Of a stretch of DNA of 64,000 nucleotides, positions 51,563-59,751 are shown in pieces. The DNA comes from Lewinellaceae bacterium (lineage in GTDB: Bacteria > Bacteroidota > Bacteroidia > Chitinophagales > Saprospiraceae), in contig JACJYG010000005.1 in assembly GCA_020636215.1 (NCBI GenBank), positions 1,302,001-1,366,000 on the forward strand. Direction: 5' to 3'. The translations under genes were made by a program, and so were the position numbers. Numbering within the stretch: the stretch's first letter is position 1; each line of letters opens with the position of its first letter. The notes beneath the pieces are model-generated. The model saw only the letters and a program-made list of their open reading frames with translations, made no database searches and was not told the origin of the DNA.

Positions 51563-51900
51563 AGAAACATGGATCATCCCGAATTTTCGTAGAATATCCC
51601 GGAAGATGGTCACCCCCGGCCCATTCGGGCCGGGGCCGATACTACGCCTGATCGGCGGAGCCCGCCTGCCGTGCCGCAGGCCGGCAGGGATACTAAGTTG
51701 ATGCTATTGATGAGAGAAGCCGCCCATTAAAGTTCTTTTTGTTGTGGAGCCTCCTCATCCATAGTATCAACGGCCCGCAGGGCCAAAGTATCCTCAAAGC
51801 CCGTATGCGGGCTTTGAGGAGTATCCCCGCCTGCTGCCAGCGGCGGGCAGGAATAGAATCGCTGATTGGGGGCTCAAAATTCGGGATGACTCATGTTTCT
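51563..51900. mobile_element. MITE-like element with inverted repeats and nested hairpins
   Basis: 338 bp. Terminal inverted repeats of about 25 bp (51563-51587 and 51876-51900, beginning AGAAACATGGATCATCCCG, a few mismatches). A second inverted repeat pairs 51697-51714 with 51754-51771 (2 mismatches). Nested perfect hairpins: CCCCGGCCC/GGGCCGGGG (51614-51635) and a 13-bp stem at 51791-51820. There is no coding content in this gap. Confidence 0.7.
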
Positions 51901-51921
51901 TACCCCACACAGCAGCGCCGG

Positions 51922-52443
51922 TCAATTGTCGTCGTCGTCTTCCTCCTGTCCGGAAACAGTAGGGTCGCCATTCTCCCCACCGCCACCATCCAATTGGGCG
52001 GTAGCTCCCCGTATCTCTGTATGCCGGATCTCCCCGCCCGTTTTTCCCAACTGGACGGAAAGGCCAACTGTTCCAATCGCCAGCGCCAGAGTGAGTACGC
52101 TCAGAGCCTGCTGTATCTTCATGCCCCGCATATTGGCCACCAGCGTGATGGCGGAGAACAGGCCCAGGGCTCCAAGTATCCAAACGAATAGGGTTGCCAC
52201 ATTTTCATGCTGGCCGATAAGGCTTTCGTTAACGCCCGGCAGGCCTTCTACCATTTCTTCGGCGCCCTCGCCGGTCAGGAAAGTCGGAATAGCTAATAAG
52301 GCGGAAAAAATGAAAATGCCCATAGCCGCCCTTTTAACCGGTTCCGACCGGAAAATAAATCCGCCCAACAGGGTTCCCAATCCGGCGAGAGCGCCGACGA
52401 TGGGGAGGTGGGTCAGTAACAGATGCCAATGTGCCTGATTCAT
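51922..52443 (-). CDS. DUF2231-like membrane protein
   Basis: 173 aa with four transmembrane helices: HLLLTHLPIVGALAGLGTLLGG, FSALLAIPTFLTGEGAEE, VATLFVWILGALGLFS and a fourth near 120-140. The His in HLPI and the GEGAEE turn after helix 2 are family-typical and could bind heme or a metal, but that is unproven. The C-terminus ends in a hydrophilic tail with EDDDDN. A second DUF2231-like gene is at 55434, on the other side of the rubrerythrin and two-component genes, so all four may respond to oxidative stress together. Confidence 0.75.
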   Translation of the reverse strand: MNQAHWHLLLTHLPIVGALAGLGTLLGGFIFRSEPVKRAAMGIFIFSALLAIPTFLTGEGAEEMVEGLPGVNESLIGQHENVATLFVWILGALGLFSAITLVANMRGMKIQQALSVLTLALAIGTVGLSVQLGKTGGEIRHTEIRGATAQLDGGGGENGDPTVSGQEEDDDDN

Positions 52444-52480
52444 AAGACGTGAATTTTAGTGTTATGGAAAAAAGTGGTGC

Positions 52481-53200
52481 TTAGATGGAATCGATCTTCA
52501 GAAAACGTTCTCCACTGGTCATGGAGATGCCACAGCGTTTGGGCGGTGTCGTGTCATAGGTATTACCGCAGGTAGGACAGATATAGTACTGCATCGACAA
52601 GGATTTTACCTGATTGCCTTCAAGCGCCGCCAGGGCTTTTTCGTACAGTGGCTTGTGCTTTTGCTCGGTCTTGTAGGCATAGTTTAGGCTGATCAATGCC
52701 AGCTGAGCGTTGGCGCTGTTGGCATTGGCCAGGAATTCAGGGTACATCGTCGTGATCTCGTAAGTCTCGCCGGCAATGGCGTCCTGCAGGTTTTCCCTGG
52801 TCGTTTTCACCACAAAGGATGGGTTGACATCCGGTGCTTTGACGCCCATTTCTTCCAATACCGAACGGTGGTTATTGGCGTGGATGTTTTCGGATGTTGA
52901 AGCAGCTTTGAACAGCATGGCTATTTCCGGGTATCCTTCTTCCTGCGCCTTTTTCGAATAGGCGGCGTACTTGGCGCTGGCTGTGGCCTCTCCGGTAAAA
53001 GCAGCGGAAAGGTTGGTGATCACCATTGCGGTGGCCTCTTCGCCTTTCTGGCCGGTAAGTTGGGCGTATTCTCCTGCTTCTTCCTTGTTGACGCTAGGCT
53101 CCTGCATACCCTGGCCGCGTTCAGCCGTATTGTTGCAGGAAAAGAAAAACAGCCCGGATAAAAGGGCGGCGATTGCCGAGAATAACATTGATTTTTTCAT
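52481..53200 (-). CDS. Rubrerythrin-like lipoprotein
   Basis: 239 aa. The signal peptide ends in FFFSCNN, a lipobox-like Cys at 22, so the protein is likely periplasmic. Residues about 60-200 form the four-helix diiron domain with AAFTGEATASAKYAAYS, TSENIHANNHRSVLEE and YKTEQKHKPLYEKAL carrying Glu/His ligands. A rubredoxin-like tail (YICPTCGNTYD then PPKRCGISM) has only three of the four usual Cys; the fourth is a Ser-Met. Rubrerythrins detoxify peroxide; a lipoprotein form would do so outside the cytoplasm. Confidence 0.88.
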   Translation of the reverse strand: MKKSMLFSAIAALLSGLFFFSCNNTAERGQGMQEPSVNKEEAGEYAQLTGQKGEEATAMVITNLSAAFTGEATASAKYAAYSKKAQEEGYPEIAMLFKAASTSENIHANNHRSVLEEMGVKAPDVNPSFVVKTTRENLQDAIAGETYEITTMYPEFLANANSANAQLALISLNYAYKTEQKHKPLYEKALAALEGNQVKSLSMQYYICPTCGNTYDTTPPKRCGISMTSGERFLKIDSI

Positions 53201-53328
53201 GTTCGAAAGTTTTTGATTTTTTTAAGCCTTTAACCCCTTCTGCCAATCGGAGGAGGGATGTAATAAGGCGTTTGTTGGGGCAAAGATGCCCCCACGGGCA
53301 TTAAACAAGCCTTTAGGAATTCTAAAAA

Positions 53329-54720
53329 TCAGCTTAAAGAAGCAGGGGAGGAGAAATAGAGCCGAAAGGTAGCGCCGTCCTTATCCGAACTGATGACTTC
53401 GATCCGAATATGCTGGAGCGCTGCGAGTTTTTTTACAATGGATAAGCCCAGGCCCGTTCCCTGTACGTTGGAATTTCGGGAAGCATCGGCCCGGTAAAAG
53501 CGGTCGAAAAGAAAGGGCTGTTGATCAGGTGAGATGCCCGGGCCGTCGTCTTTTACATCTAACGACTGCCGGGCAGGGTCCCAGGTAATAGCGAGTTTTC
53601 CTCCGGGTTGCCCATATTTTATGGCATTGCTGGCCAGGTTATCCAGGATGATACTGAGAAAGCCTCGGTCGGCTTGAACAAAAGCATCCTCGGGAATGTG
53701 CAGGGAAAATTGCATTTTTTTCTCTGCAAGGGCCTGTTGCCAGGTATTCAAAACTTCCCCGGCCAATGGCGCCAGATATACCGTTTCATACTGTAAGGGA
53801 GTGGTATGTGTTTCCAGCCGCGCCAGTTGCAGGAGTTGGTTGAGCAATTGGTTCATGCGGTCGACTTCCAGGATAACCTGCCGTATCTTTTCCTCGTAAT
53901 GGCCCGGCTCCCGCTGTCGCCGGATCAGCACTTCCAGGGTGCCACGGATGGCGCTTAAGGGGGTGCGCAGCTCGTGAGAAGCATCTGCGGTGAATTGTTT
54001 TTCCCGATTGATGCCGGCTTCTATTCGTTCCAGTAGCTCATTGATGGCTTTGGCCAGCAGATAAATTTCGTCTTTATGGCCGGGCAGGGGCAAACGCCGC
54101 TCAATATTGGAATCGTCAATCCCGGTTGATGCCCTAATGAGCTGTTGCACTGGGGCAATCCCTTTTGCCGCCGCCAAAGAGGTCGCCAGGTAAAGCACTA
54201 ATAGCACCAGCGGAAAAGCGATCAATAAGGTGATGCGCAGGTTGTTGAGCACAATGGCGGATTCCTCCTGGGAGACCCCGATGGTCAATTGGCCAAGGAT
54301 TTGCATGCTATCGTTGCGAATGGGGAATTGTCCCAGCCGGATTCGTTTCCCATTGATCTGGCTGTTGAGAAAACTGGGCTGCTCCAGCGATGGATGGAAA
54401 AGGAAATGCTCGGACTGAAGGTTGGCGGAGCGAAAGACCAGGTGCCCACTCTGATCTACGATTTGCAGGAAAGTGGGGTTCACCTCCACTTGTTTATGTT
54501 CATTTTCGTCCCACTCTGGCATTCGATTGATGATCAGGGAGTCGCCTTTCCAGTGCAAATTGGCGACCACTTCTTCTTGTTCATTGAGAATGTCCTGATC
54601 GAGGTGGTGAAAGGCAGAATAATAGACGACCCCGTAGACAACGAGGAAAACCAAAAGCGTAGCCACCGCTGCCGCCAGGGTATTAAACAATGCGATCCGG
54701 TCCCGGAACCTTAGTTTCAT
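53329..54720 (-). CDS. OmpR-type sensor histidine kinase
   Basis: 463 aa. Two transmembrane helices (about 10-35 and 160-185) flank a periplasmic domain. A HAMP-type linker (187-240) is followed by HisKA with the phospho-acceptor His249 in ADASHELRTPLSAIRG, and HATPase_c motifs NLASNAIKY, DVKDDGPGIS and GTGLGLSIVKKL. It overlaps the regulator gene by 4 bases (ATGA), so the pair is translationally coupled. The signal sensed is not clear; the arrangement resembles CusS/CopS-type metal or envelope-stress kinases. Confidence 0.94.
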   Translation of the reverse strand: MKLRFRDRIALFNTLAAAVATLLVFLVVYGVVYYSAFHHLDQDILNEQEEVVANLHWKGDSLIINRMPEWDENEHKQVEVNPTFLQIVDQSGHLVFRSANLQSEHFLFHPSLEQPSFLNSQINGKRIRLGQFPIRNDSMQILGQLTIGVSQEESAIVLNNLRITLLIAFPLVLLVLYLATSLAAAKGIAPVQQLIRASTGIDDSNIERRLPLPGHKDEIYLLAKAINELLERIEAGINREKQFTADASHELRTPLSAIRGTLEVLIRRQREPGHYEEKIRQVILEVDRMNQLLNQLLQLARLETHTTPLQYETVYLAPLAGEVLNTWQQALAEKKMQFSLHIPEDAFVQADRGFLSIILDNLASNAIKYGQPGGKLAITWDPARQSLDVKDDGPGISPDQQPFLFDRFYRADASRNSNVQGTGLGLSIVKKLAALQHIRIEVISSDKDGATFRLYFSSPASLS

Positions 54721-55394
54721 GCTTCCTCATTGATGCGGTAGCCGACTCCCCGCAGGGTTTCCACAAAGGAAGGCTCTCCTGGCTTGTCCAACTTCTTGCG
54801 CAAAAAATTGATGTAAACATCAATCACGGAAGTGTCGTGGTTGAAGTGGATGTCCCATACCTTTTCAATAATGCGGGTCCGGCGGCACACTTTTCCTTTA
54901 TTGCGCAGTAAGTATTCCAGTAGGGCAAATTCTTTTTGGGTCAGCTCTACCTTCTGCCCTCCTTTGGTGACCTGATAGGCATCCACATCCATTTGAATAT
55001 CTCCACTGAAAAAAAGGTGGTTCGCTCCCTCTTTAGGCCGCAGCAAAGTCCGTATCCGCGCCAGCAGTTCATCGAAAGCGAAGGGTTTGCGGATGTAATC
55101 ATTAGCGCCTGTTTCCAGTCCGAAGACGACATCGTCGACCGTATCTTTAGCGGTCAGGAAAATAATGGGGATTTTGGCGTCTTCTCTGCGGACCTGCCGA
55201 CAGATCTCAATTCCATTTAGTCCGGGCAGCATCCAGTCGAGCAACAAAAGGTCGTATTCTTCCAGATAGCCCAGCGCCATGGCTACTCCCTCTTTCCCAT
55301 TGTAAGCAACATCCACCGCAAAACCTTCTTCCTCCAACCCTTCCTTGATAAAGTTGGCGATCGAAGTTTCATCCTCCACCAGTAATAACCTCAT
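54717..55394 (-). CDS. OmpR-family response regulator
   Basis: 225 aa. Receiver domain with E7/D8, phospho-acceptor Asp53 in LLLDWMLPGLNG, a Thr in FLTAKD and Lys in YIRKPF. The C-terminal winged helix (about 130-222) contains VELTQKEFALLEYLL and VIDVYINFLRKKLD. It would bind DNA upstream of target genes when phosphorylated by the coupled kinase. Neighbouring rubrerythrin and DUF2231 genes are plausible targets. Confidence 0.94.
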   Translation of the reverse strand: MRLLLVEDETSIANFIKEGLEEEGFAVDVAYNGKEGVAMALGYLEEYDLLLLDWMLPGLNGIEICRQVRREDAKIPIIFLTAKDTVDDVVFGLETGANDYIRKPFAFDELLARIRTLLRPKEGANHLFFSGDIQMDVDAYQVTKGGQKVELTQKEFALLEYLLRNKGKVCRRTRIIEKVWDIHFNHDTSVIDVYINFLRKKLDKPGEPSFVETLRGVGYRINEEA

Positions 55395-55433
55395 GTAGAT
55401 CAGTTCTTATTGTTAAAAACAACCGCCTGGCCC

Positions 55434-55901
55434 TCAGGATCCGGGCAGGCCAGGCAAGGCCAGTTCCACCCCGGCGGCATGTTTGTACACCAATTGCCCC
55501 CCAAGATAGCCCGTCCGGGTAATTGCCGCAATGGCCAGCGCAAAAACCAGCACACTGGCCACCTTTAACCAGACGTACCGTTGTTTTAGAAATTCGGAGA
55601 CTAAACGAACTAAAGCTGCCGCAACGCTACTGATCATCGCAAATAGCGCCGCCTGCTCATGCAAGGCTACGGCTTGTCCAAAACTACCTTCTTCCATACC
55701 TTCCCCGGCTGCTTCCCCGCTGAAATAAGCAGCAATTGCTCCGGCCGTGCCGAGCAGCAGCAGGAAAAGGCCGGCATTGGAAAAAAATTGCTTCCGTGTT
55801 ACAAGGCCGGTAATTTCAGACAAAAAACCAATCAATAGCAACGCGATAGGAAAGTGGATGAGCATCGCGTGCAAATGCGTGGATGAAATAAGTGATTCCA
55901 T
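55434..55901 (-). CDS. DUF2231-like membrane protein, second copy
   Basis: 155 aa with four helices: HAMLIHFPIALLLIGFLSEITG, FLLLLGTAGAIAAYFSGEAAGE, ALFAMISSVAAALVRLV and VASVLVFALAIAAITRTGYLGG. It has the same His-Phe/Leu-Pro-Ile and GEAAGE-type features as the gene at 51922. It lies 39 bases upstream of the response regulator and likely in the same transcript. Confidence 0.8.
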   Translation of the reverse strand: MESLISSTHLHAMLIHFPIALLLIGFLSEITGLVTRKQFFSNAGLFLLLLGTAGAIAAYFSGEAAGEGMEEGSFGQAVALHEQAALFAMISSVAAALVRLVSEFLKQRYVWLKVASVLVFALAIAAITRTGYLGGQLVYKHAAGVELALPGLPGS

Positions 55902-56073
55902 TTTTTTTTTGACAAAATTGCCCTTCGCCTTTTAAACCGGGATTAAGCCTTCCTTAAAAAACGCTTAAAATTCCCGGGTCATCTCCTGCGTAGTGGTAAA
56001 ATCCATCTACAATTGACTTCAGGCAACTACCGCTTCTCCCATTTGTTTATTATGTTTGAGTGAACTTTTTACA

Positions 56074-56580
56074 ATGCAAAGCAGAATTAATACCACCGTT
56101 ATGACCGCCTACGATACCCTTCCCGATACCACCCGAGTGTGGATCTACCAGTCCAACCGGCCTTTTGAAGAAAAGGACATCCCTGCCATCCGGGAGAGCG
56201 TCCAGGCTTTTGCTCAGAGCTGGATCAGCCACAACCGTCAGCTGCGGGCCCTGGGTGATGTGCTCCACCGGCAATTCATTGTGCTGATGGTGGACGAAAG
56301 CCAGGCGGACGCCAGCGGTTGCTCCATCGACAAGTCCGTCTACTTCCTCAAACAGTTGGAAGCGGAGTACGGCGTGGGCCTTTTCGACCGCATGGCCTTT
56401 ACTTATAAAGAGGGCGATCAGGTGGTAACCGCTCCGCGTGACGCTTTCGCCCAACTCTACCGGGAAGGAAAGATCAATGACAATACCCTGGTGTTTGACA
56501 CCCTGGTTAACAATAAAGGTGATTTTGACCGCCACTGGCTTAAGCCGCTGGGACAGAGCTGGCACAAACGAATGGTATAA
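56074..56580 (+). CDS. Conserved hypothetical protein (annotated elsewhere as ABC transporter ATPase)
   Basis: 168 aa from ATG 56074; starts at TTG 56056 or ATG 56101 (MTAYDTLP) are also possible, and the last would fit the point where conservation seems to begin. It has WIYQSNRPF, GDVLHRQFIVLMVDES, CSIDKSVYFLKQLE and TLVFDTLVNNKGDFDRHW. There is no Walker motif, so the common label is misleading. I know the family only as a conserved Bacteroidota protein of unknown function. It is 143 bases before a Spo0M-like gene. Confidence 0.72.
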   Translation: MQSRINTTVMTAYDTLPDTTRVWIYQSNRPFEEKDIPAIRESVQAFAQSWISHNRQLRALGDVLHRQFIVLMVDESQADASGCSIDKSVYFLKQLEAEYGVGLFDRMAFTYKEGDQVVTAPRDAFAQLYREGKINDNTLVFDTLVNNKGDFDRHWLKPLGQSWHKRMV

Positions 56581-56723
56581 TCTATACCTCCGGCCTTTCG
56601 GCTGGAGCTGGAGCTTGGAGGTACGGTCATCCGTAAAAAAGCAGGTTTGATAGAAAAAAAACGCTGGGCCGGGCGCTATCCGGTAATATTACAGCGGCAA
56701 TCCTCAAAATCCAAAAAACAGCA

Positions 56724-57191
56724 ATGATCGGAAAAGTTAAACAATGGTTGGGCATTGAAGGCGTCAAGCTGGAGCTCGTCCTGCCGGAAGAGGTGGACAG
56801 CCGGGATAAAGTACTTCGGGGTACTATCCACCTGATGTCGCTGAACCCACAGACGGTGACCGGCATCAAGGTCGTCCTGATCGAAAAATACTCCCGGGGC
56901 CGGAGCAAGGAAAAGCTGATCGATGAATACGAATTGGGGCACACCTTTATCGGCCGCACCTACGAGGTGCCGGCCCAGGAAGTGGTGGAACTTGAATTCG
57001 AACTGCCCTTTTCGATCGTGAAATCGGACATGGAAGAGTTCGGCAATCGCAATTTTCTGTTTGGCGGCATCGCCCGGGCGGCCAAGTTCATGCAGGCCGT
57101 CAAGTCGGAGTACCGCGTGGAGGCGGAAGCCAAAGTCAAGGGCGTGGCCCTTAACCCTTTCGACCGGAAAAGTATTAAGCTCAAAGTATAA
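56724..57191 (+). CDS. Spo0M-like arrestin-fold protein
   Basis: 155 aa. The sequence has the beta-sandwich pattern of Spo0M (arrestin-like): VKLELVLPEEVDSRDKVLRGTIHL, GIKVVLIEKYSRG, VVELEFELPF and KSEYRVEAEAKVKG. Spo0M affects sporulation control in Bacillus; outside spore formers the family is found in many bacteria with unknown scaffold-like function. Length is shorter than Bacillus Spo0M (about 255 aa), so only the N-terminal arrestin part is present. It ends 15 bases before the convergent TPR gene's stop. Confidence 0.75.
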   Translation: MIGKVKQWLGIEGVKLELVLPEEVDSRDKVLRGTIHLMSLNPQTVTGIKVVLIEKYSRGRSKEKLIDEYELGHTFIGRTYEVPAQEVVELEFELPFSIVKSDMEEFGNRNFLFGGIARAAKFMQAVKSEYRVEAEAKVKGVALNPFDRKSIKLKV

Positions 57192-57206
57192 CAGTTTTTA
57201 CCTACC

Positions 57207-58166
57207 TCATTCCGTCTCTTCTACTTTTTGCAGAGTCGATTTTCCCGCCTCTGCTGCCTTGGCCTTATTCTTTTCTTCCAGGTTCCGTAGGATCTCCTCA
57301 TCGGTTTTTCCCAGGTTATCCAGGCCTGCCTGCGCATCGTCGGCAAAGTCGTGGGTAGGATATTTGGCCAGAAAGGATTCGTATAAGGCTTTGGCTTCGT
57401 CGAAGCGCTTCAGGTCACTGTCAAGGGTGAAGGCGCGCATAAATAAGGCCAGCGGCGCTCTTTCGTAATCGGGGTAGCGGTCGTTGATCTTTTCGTATAG
57501 CTTCAGGGCTTTGGTGAAAGAACGGATCGAGCGGGCCGCTTCGGCGGATTCGTACAATACATTCGGCGCGTCCGGCGCGTTGGGCAACAGCATCGCGTAG
57601 AGTTCGCCGGATGCAACGTAATTGTTGACGATGCGGTACTCAAATCGTTTGGTCGAGTCGTTGAACATTTGCCCTGCCATGGTACTGAGGCGGTCAGCAA
57701 TGGCCGGCAGGCTGTCCGGAAGTTTTTCCATGGCTTTTTTGCCGGACTCACTATCCGGGAAAGCCTGGGCTAAAGCCTGGAATACAGTCGTAGCGCTTTC
57801 CTCATTGCGCAGATTGTCCTGATATAGCTCTCCCAGGAAAAGCATCGCCTGAGGGGTGTTTTCGGAAGCATAATAATTGTTAATTGCATCCGTCAGCAGG
57901 TTGACAGCGCCGGAAAAATGGTTCTGCCGGAATTGCAGGGCTGCCGCCCGGTAAAGATAGCGGGGGTTATTGTCGGCATCATCCGGATACTGGGCCACAT
58001 AATCCTGATATGATTTTAACAAGGCTTCGGCATCGGTAGGGTTGGGATTGGCCTCTACCGCTTTTTCCAGACGGGCAATATTTTCCCTGGCTTTGGCCTT
58101 TTCCGTCTGGCAGGCCGACAGGATGAGAAGGGACAATAGGACTAAAAAAAGGGACTGTATTTTCAT
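57207..58166 (-). CDS. TPR lipoprotein
   Basis: 319 aa. A lipobox LILSAC puts the lipidated Cys at 19. After a charged segment, tetratricopeptide-type helices cover most of the protein (YLYRAAALQFRQNHFSGAVNLL, LFLGELYQDNLRNEESATTV, YESAEAARSIRSFTKALKLYEKI, AKALYESFLAKYP). The pattern resembles BamD/YbgF-type outer-membrane scaffolds, but no BAM gene is adjacent and length is different, so the partner is unknown. It is divergent from the photolyase gene. Confidence 0.82.
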   Translation of the reverse strand: MKIQSLFLVLLSLLILSACQTEKAKARENIARLEKAVEANPNPTDAEALLKSYQDYVAQYPDDADNNPRYLYRAAALQFRQNHFSGAVNLLTDAINNYYASENTPQAMLFLGELYQDNLRNEESATTVFQALAQAFPDSESGKKAMEKLPDSLPAIADRLSTMAGQMFNDSTKRFEYRIVNNYVASGELYAMLLPNAPDAPNVLYESAEAARSIRSFTKALKLYEKINDRYPDYERAPLALFMRAFTLDSDLKRFDEAKALYESFLAKYPTHDFADDAQAGLDNLGKTDEEILRNLEEKNKAKAAEAGKSTLQKVEETE

Positions 58167-58226
58167 AACTTGCTATTTTTGGAAGTGAGGGTTCAAATTT
58201 AAGAATTCTCCCAATGGGTAGGAATG

Positions 58227-58258
58227 GAAAATGCATAAATGCGAAAATGCATAAATGC
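58227..58258. repeat. 16-bp perfect tandem duplication
   Basis: GAAAATGCATAAATGC twice. Also readable as four 8-bp AATGCNNA units. It is in the promoter gap between the TPR lipoprotein and photolyase genes. Confidence 0.8.
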
Positions 58259-58315
58259 AATGGCGGGTAAACATTGGCCTTCCTTTGCTGTTTTCCTCCC
58301 GAAAAAGATCTAGAT

Positions 58316-59659
58316 ATGCCCAAAGTCAATATTTTCTGGTTCCGAAGAGACTTGCGCCTGGAAGACAATGCCGGGCTTTACCACGCGCTGAAAGGGGAAT
58401 ATCCCGTCCTGCCCCTCTTTATATTCGACCGCAATATCCTGGATGGCCTGGAAGATAAAAAAGACGCCCGGGTGGAGTTTATCCATAATACCCTTCAGGA
58501 GCTAAACGGAGAGCTGAAAGAGTTGGGCGGCAGTATGCTGGTGCGCTATGGCTTTCCAAATGAGATATGGGGATCCCTGCTGTCGGAATTCGATATCCAT
58601 GCGGTGTACACCAACCGGGACTATGAGTCTTATGCCCTGGAACGCGACGGCGAGGTAAAAAGCCTGCTGGATGCTAAGGGAGTGGAATTCCACACCTTCA
58701 AGGACCATGTCATCTTCGAAAAAGGAGAGGTCAACAAAGCCGATGGAACGCCTTATACCGTTTTCACCCACTATAGCCGCAAATGGCGGGAAAAACTGGC
58801 CAGCGAGATGGACACTTTCGTGGATGCGGAGGGCAATGAGGAACCGGTTTCCTTTTTCCTGAAACCTTACCCCACAGAAGATTACTTCAGCCATTTTTAT
58901 CAAATGAAGCCCCAACCTATCCCCAGCCTGGAGGGAATGGGCTTCGAGCCAACCGACATCGTCATTCCATCCAAAGTGGTGAGCCGTGGTGTTATTCGCA
59001 ACTACGACAAAACCCGCGATTTTCCAGCCCTGGACGGCACGTCCCGCCTGGGCATTCACTTCCGCTTCGGAACTATCAGCATCCGGGAGAAAGCCTGGAA
59101 GGCCGGGCGCCTCAATGATACTTTCCTCAACGAACTCATCTGGCGGGATTTCTACGCGATGATCCTGGCGGAATTCCCCCAGGTCGCGAAACGCTCTTTC
59201 CGCCCTCAATACGACCAAATCGAGTGGCGTAATAAGGAGGAAGAGTTTCAGAAATGGTGCGAGGGCCAAACGGGATACCCCATCGTCGATGCCGGCATGC
59301 GGCAGCTCAATCAAACGGGCTATATGCACAATCGCGTCCGCATGATCACCGCCAGTTTTCTAACCAAACACCTGCTGATCGACTGGCGCTGGGGGGAGGC
59401 CTACTTCGCCCAGAAACTGCTCGACTTCGACCTGGCCAGCAATAATGGCGGCTGGCAATGGGCAGCCGGTTGTGGCACCGATGCTGCGCCCTACTTCCGC
59501 ATCTTCAACCCCACCTCCCAGCAGGAAAAATTTGATAAGGACTTCCGCTACGTTCACCGCTGGGTACCGGAGTATAACACCCCCCGCTATCCCAAGCCGA
59601 TAGTGGACCACAAGATGGCGCGGGAGCGTTGCCTGTCGGTATATAAGGCCGCATTGTAA
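58316..59659 (+). CDS. phrB: Deoxyribodipyrimidine photolyase (class I cryptochrome/photolyase)
   Basis: 447 aa from ATG 58316 (MPKVNIFWFRRDLRLEDN). The N-terminal alpha/beta antenna domain is followed by the FAD domain with GTSRLGIHFRFGTISIR, DAGMRQLNQTGYMHNRVRM and WQWAAGCGTDAAPYFRIFNP, which hold FAD- and lesion-contact residues and the Trp chain. It repairs cyclobutane pyrimidine dimers with blue light. It sits alone; its stop is followed 4 bases later by the 18-bp palindrome at 59664. Confidence 0.93.
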   Translation: MPKVNIFWFRRDLRLEDNAGLYHALKGEYPVLPLFIFDRNILDGLEDKKDARVEFIHNTLQELNGELKELGGSMLVRYGFPNEIWGSLLSEFDIHAVYTNRDYESYALERDGEVKSLLDAKGVEFHTFKDHVIFEKGEVNKADGTPYTVFTHYSRKWREKLASEMDTFVDAEGNEEPVSFFLKPYPTEDYFSHFYQMKPQPIPSLEGMGFEPTDIVIPSKVVSRGVIRNYDKTRDFPALDGTSRLGIHFRFGTISIREKAWKAGRLNDTFLNELIWRDFYAMILAEFPQVAKRSFRPQYDQIEWRNKEEEFQKWCEGQTGYPIVDAGMRQLNQTGYMHNRVRMITASFLTKHLLIDWRWGEAYFAQKLLDFDLASNNGGWQWAAGCGTDAAPYFRIFNPTSQQEKFDKDFRYVHRWVPEYNTPRYPKPIVDHKMARERCLSVYKAAL

Positions 59660-59663
59660 TCCC

Positions 59664-59681
59664 GCCGAACTCCAGTTCGGC
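59664..59681. repeat. 18-bp palindrome, copy 2
   Basis: GCCGAACT-CC-AGTTCGGC, perfect arms, beginning 5 bases after the photolyase gene. Same family as 3098 and 60933. Confidence 0.85.
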
Positions 59682-59751
59682 GAAGAAGCAATATTGCCAT
59701 TTGCACCAAGGCGGCGGCCTAAAATGGTTCAAAATTTAATTGACATTGTAC

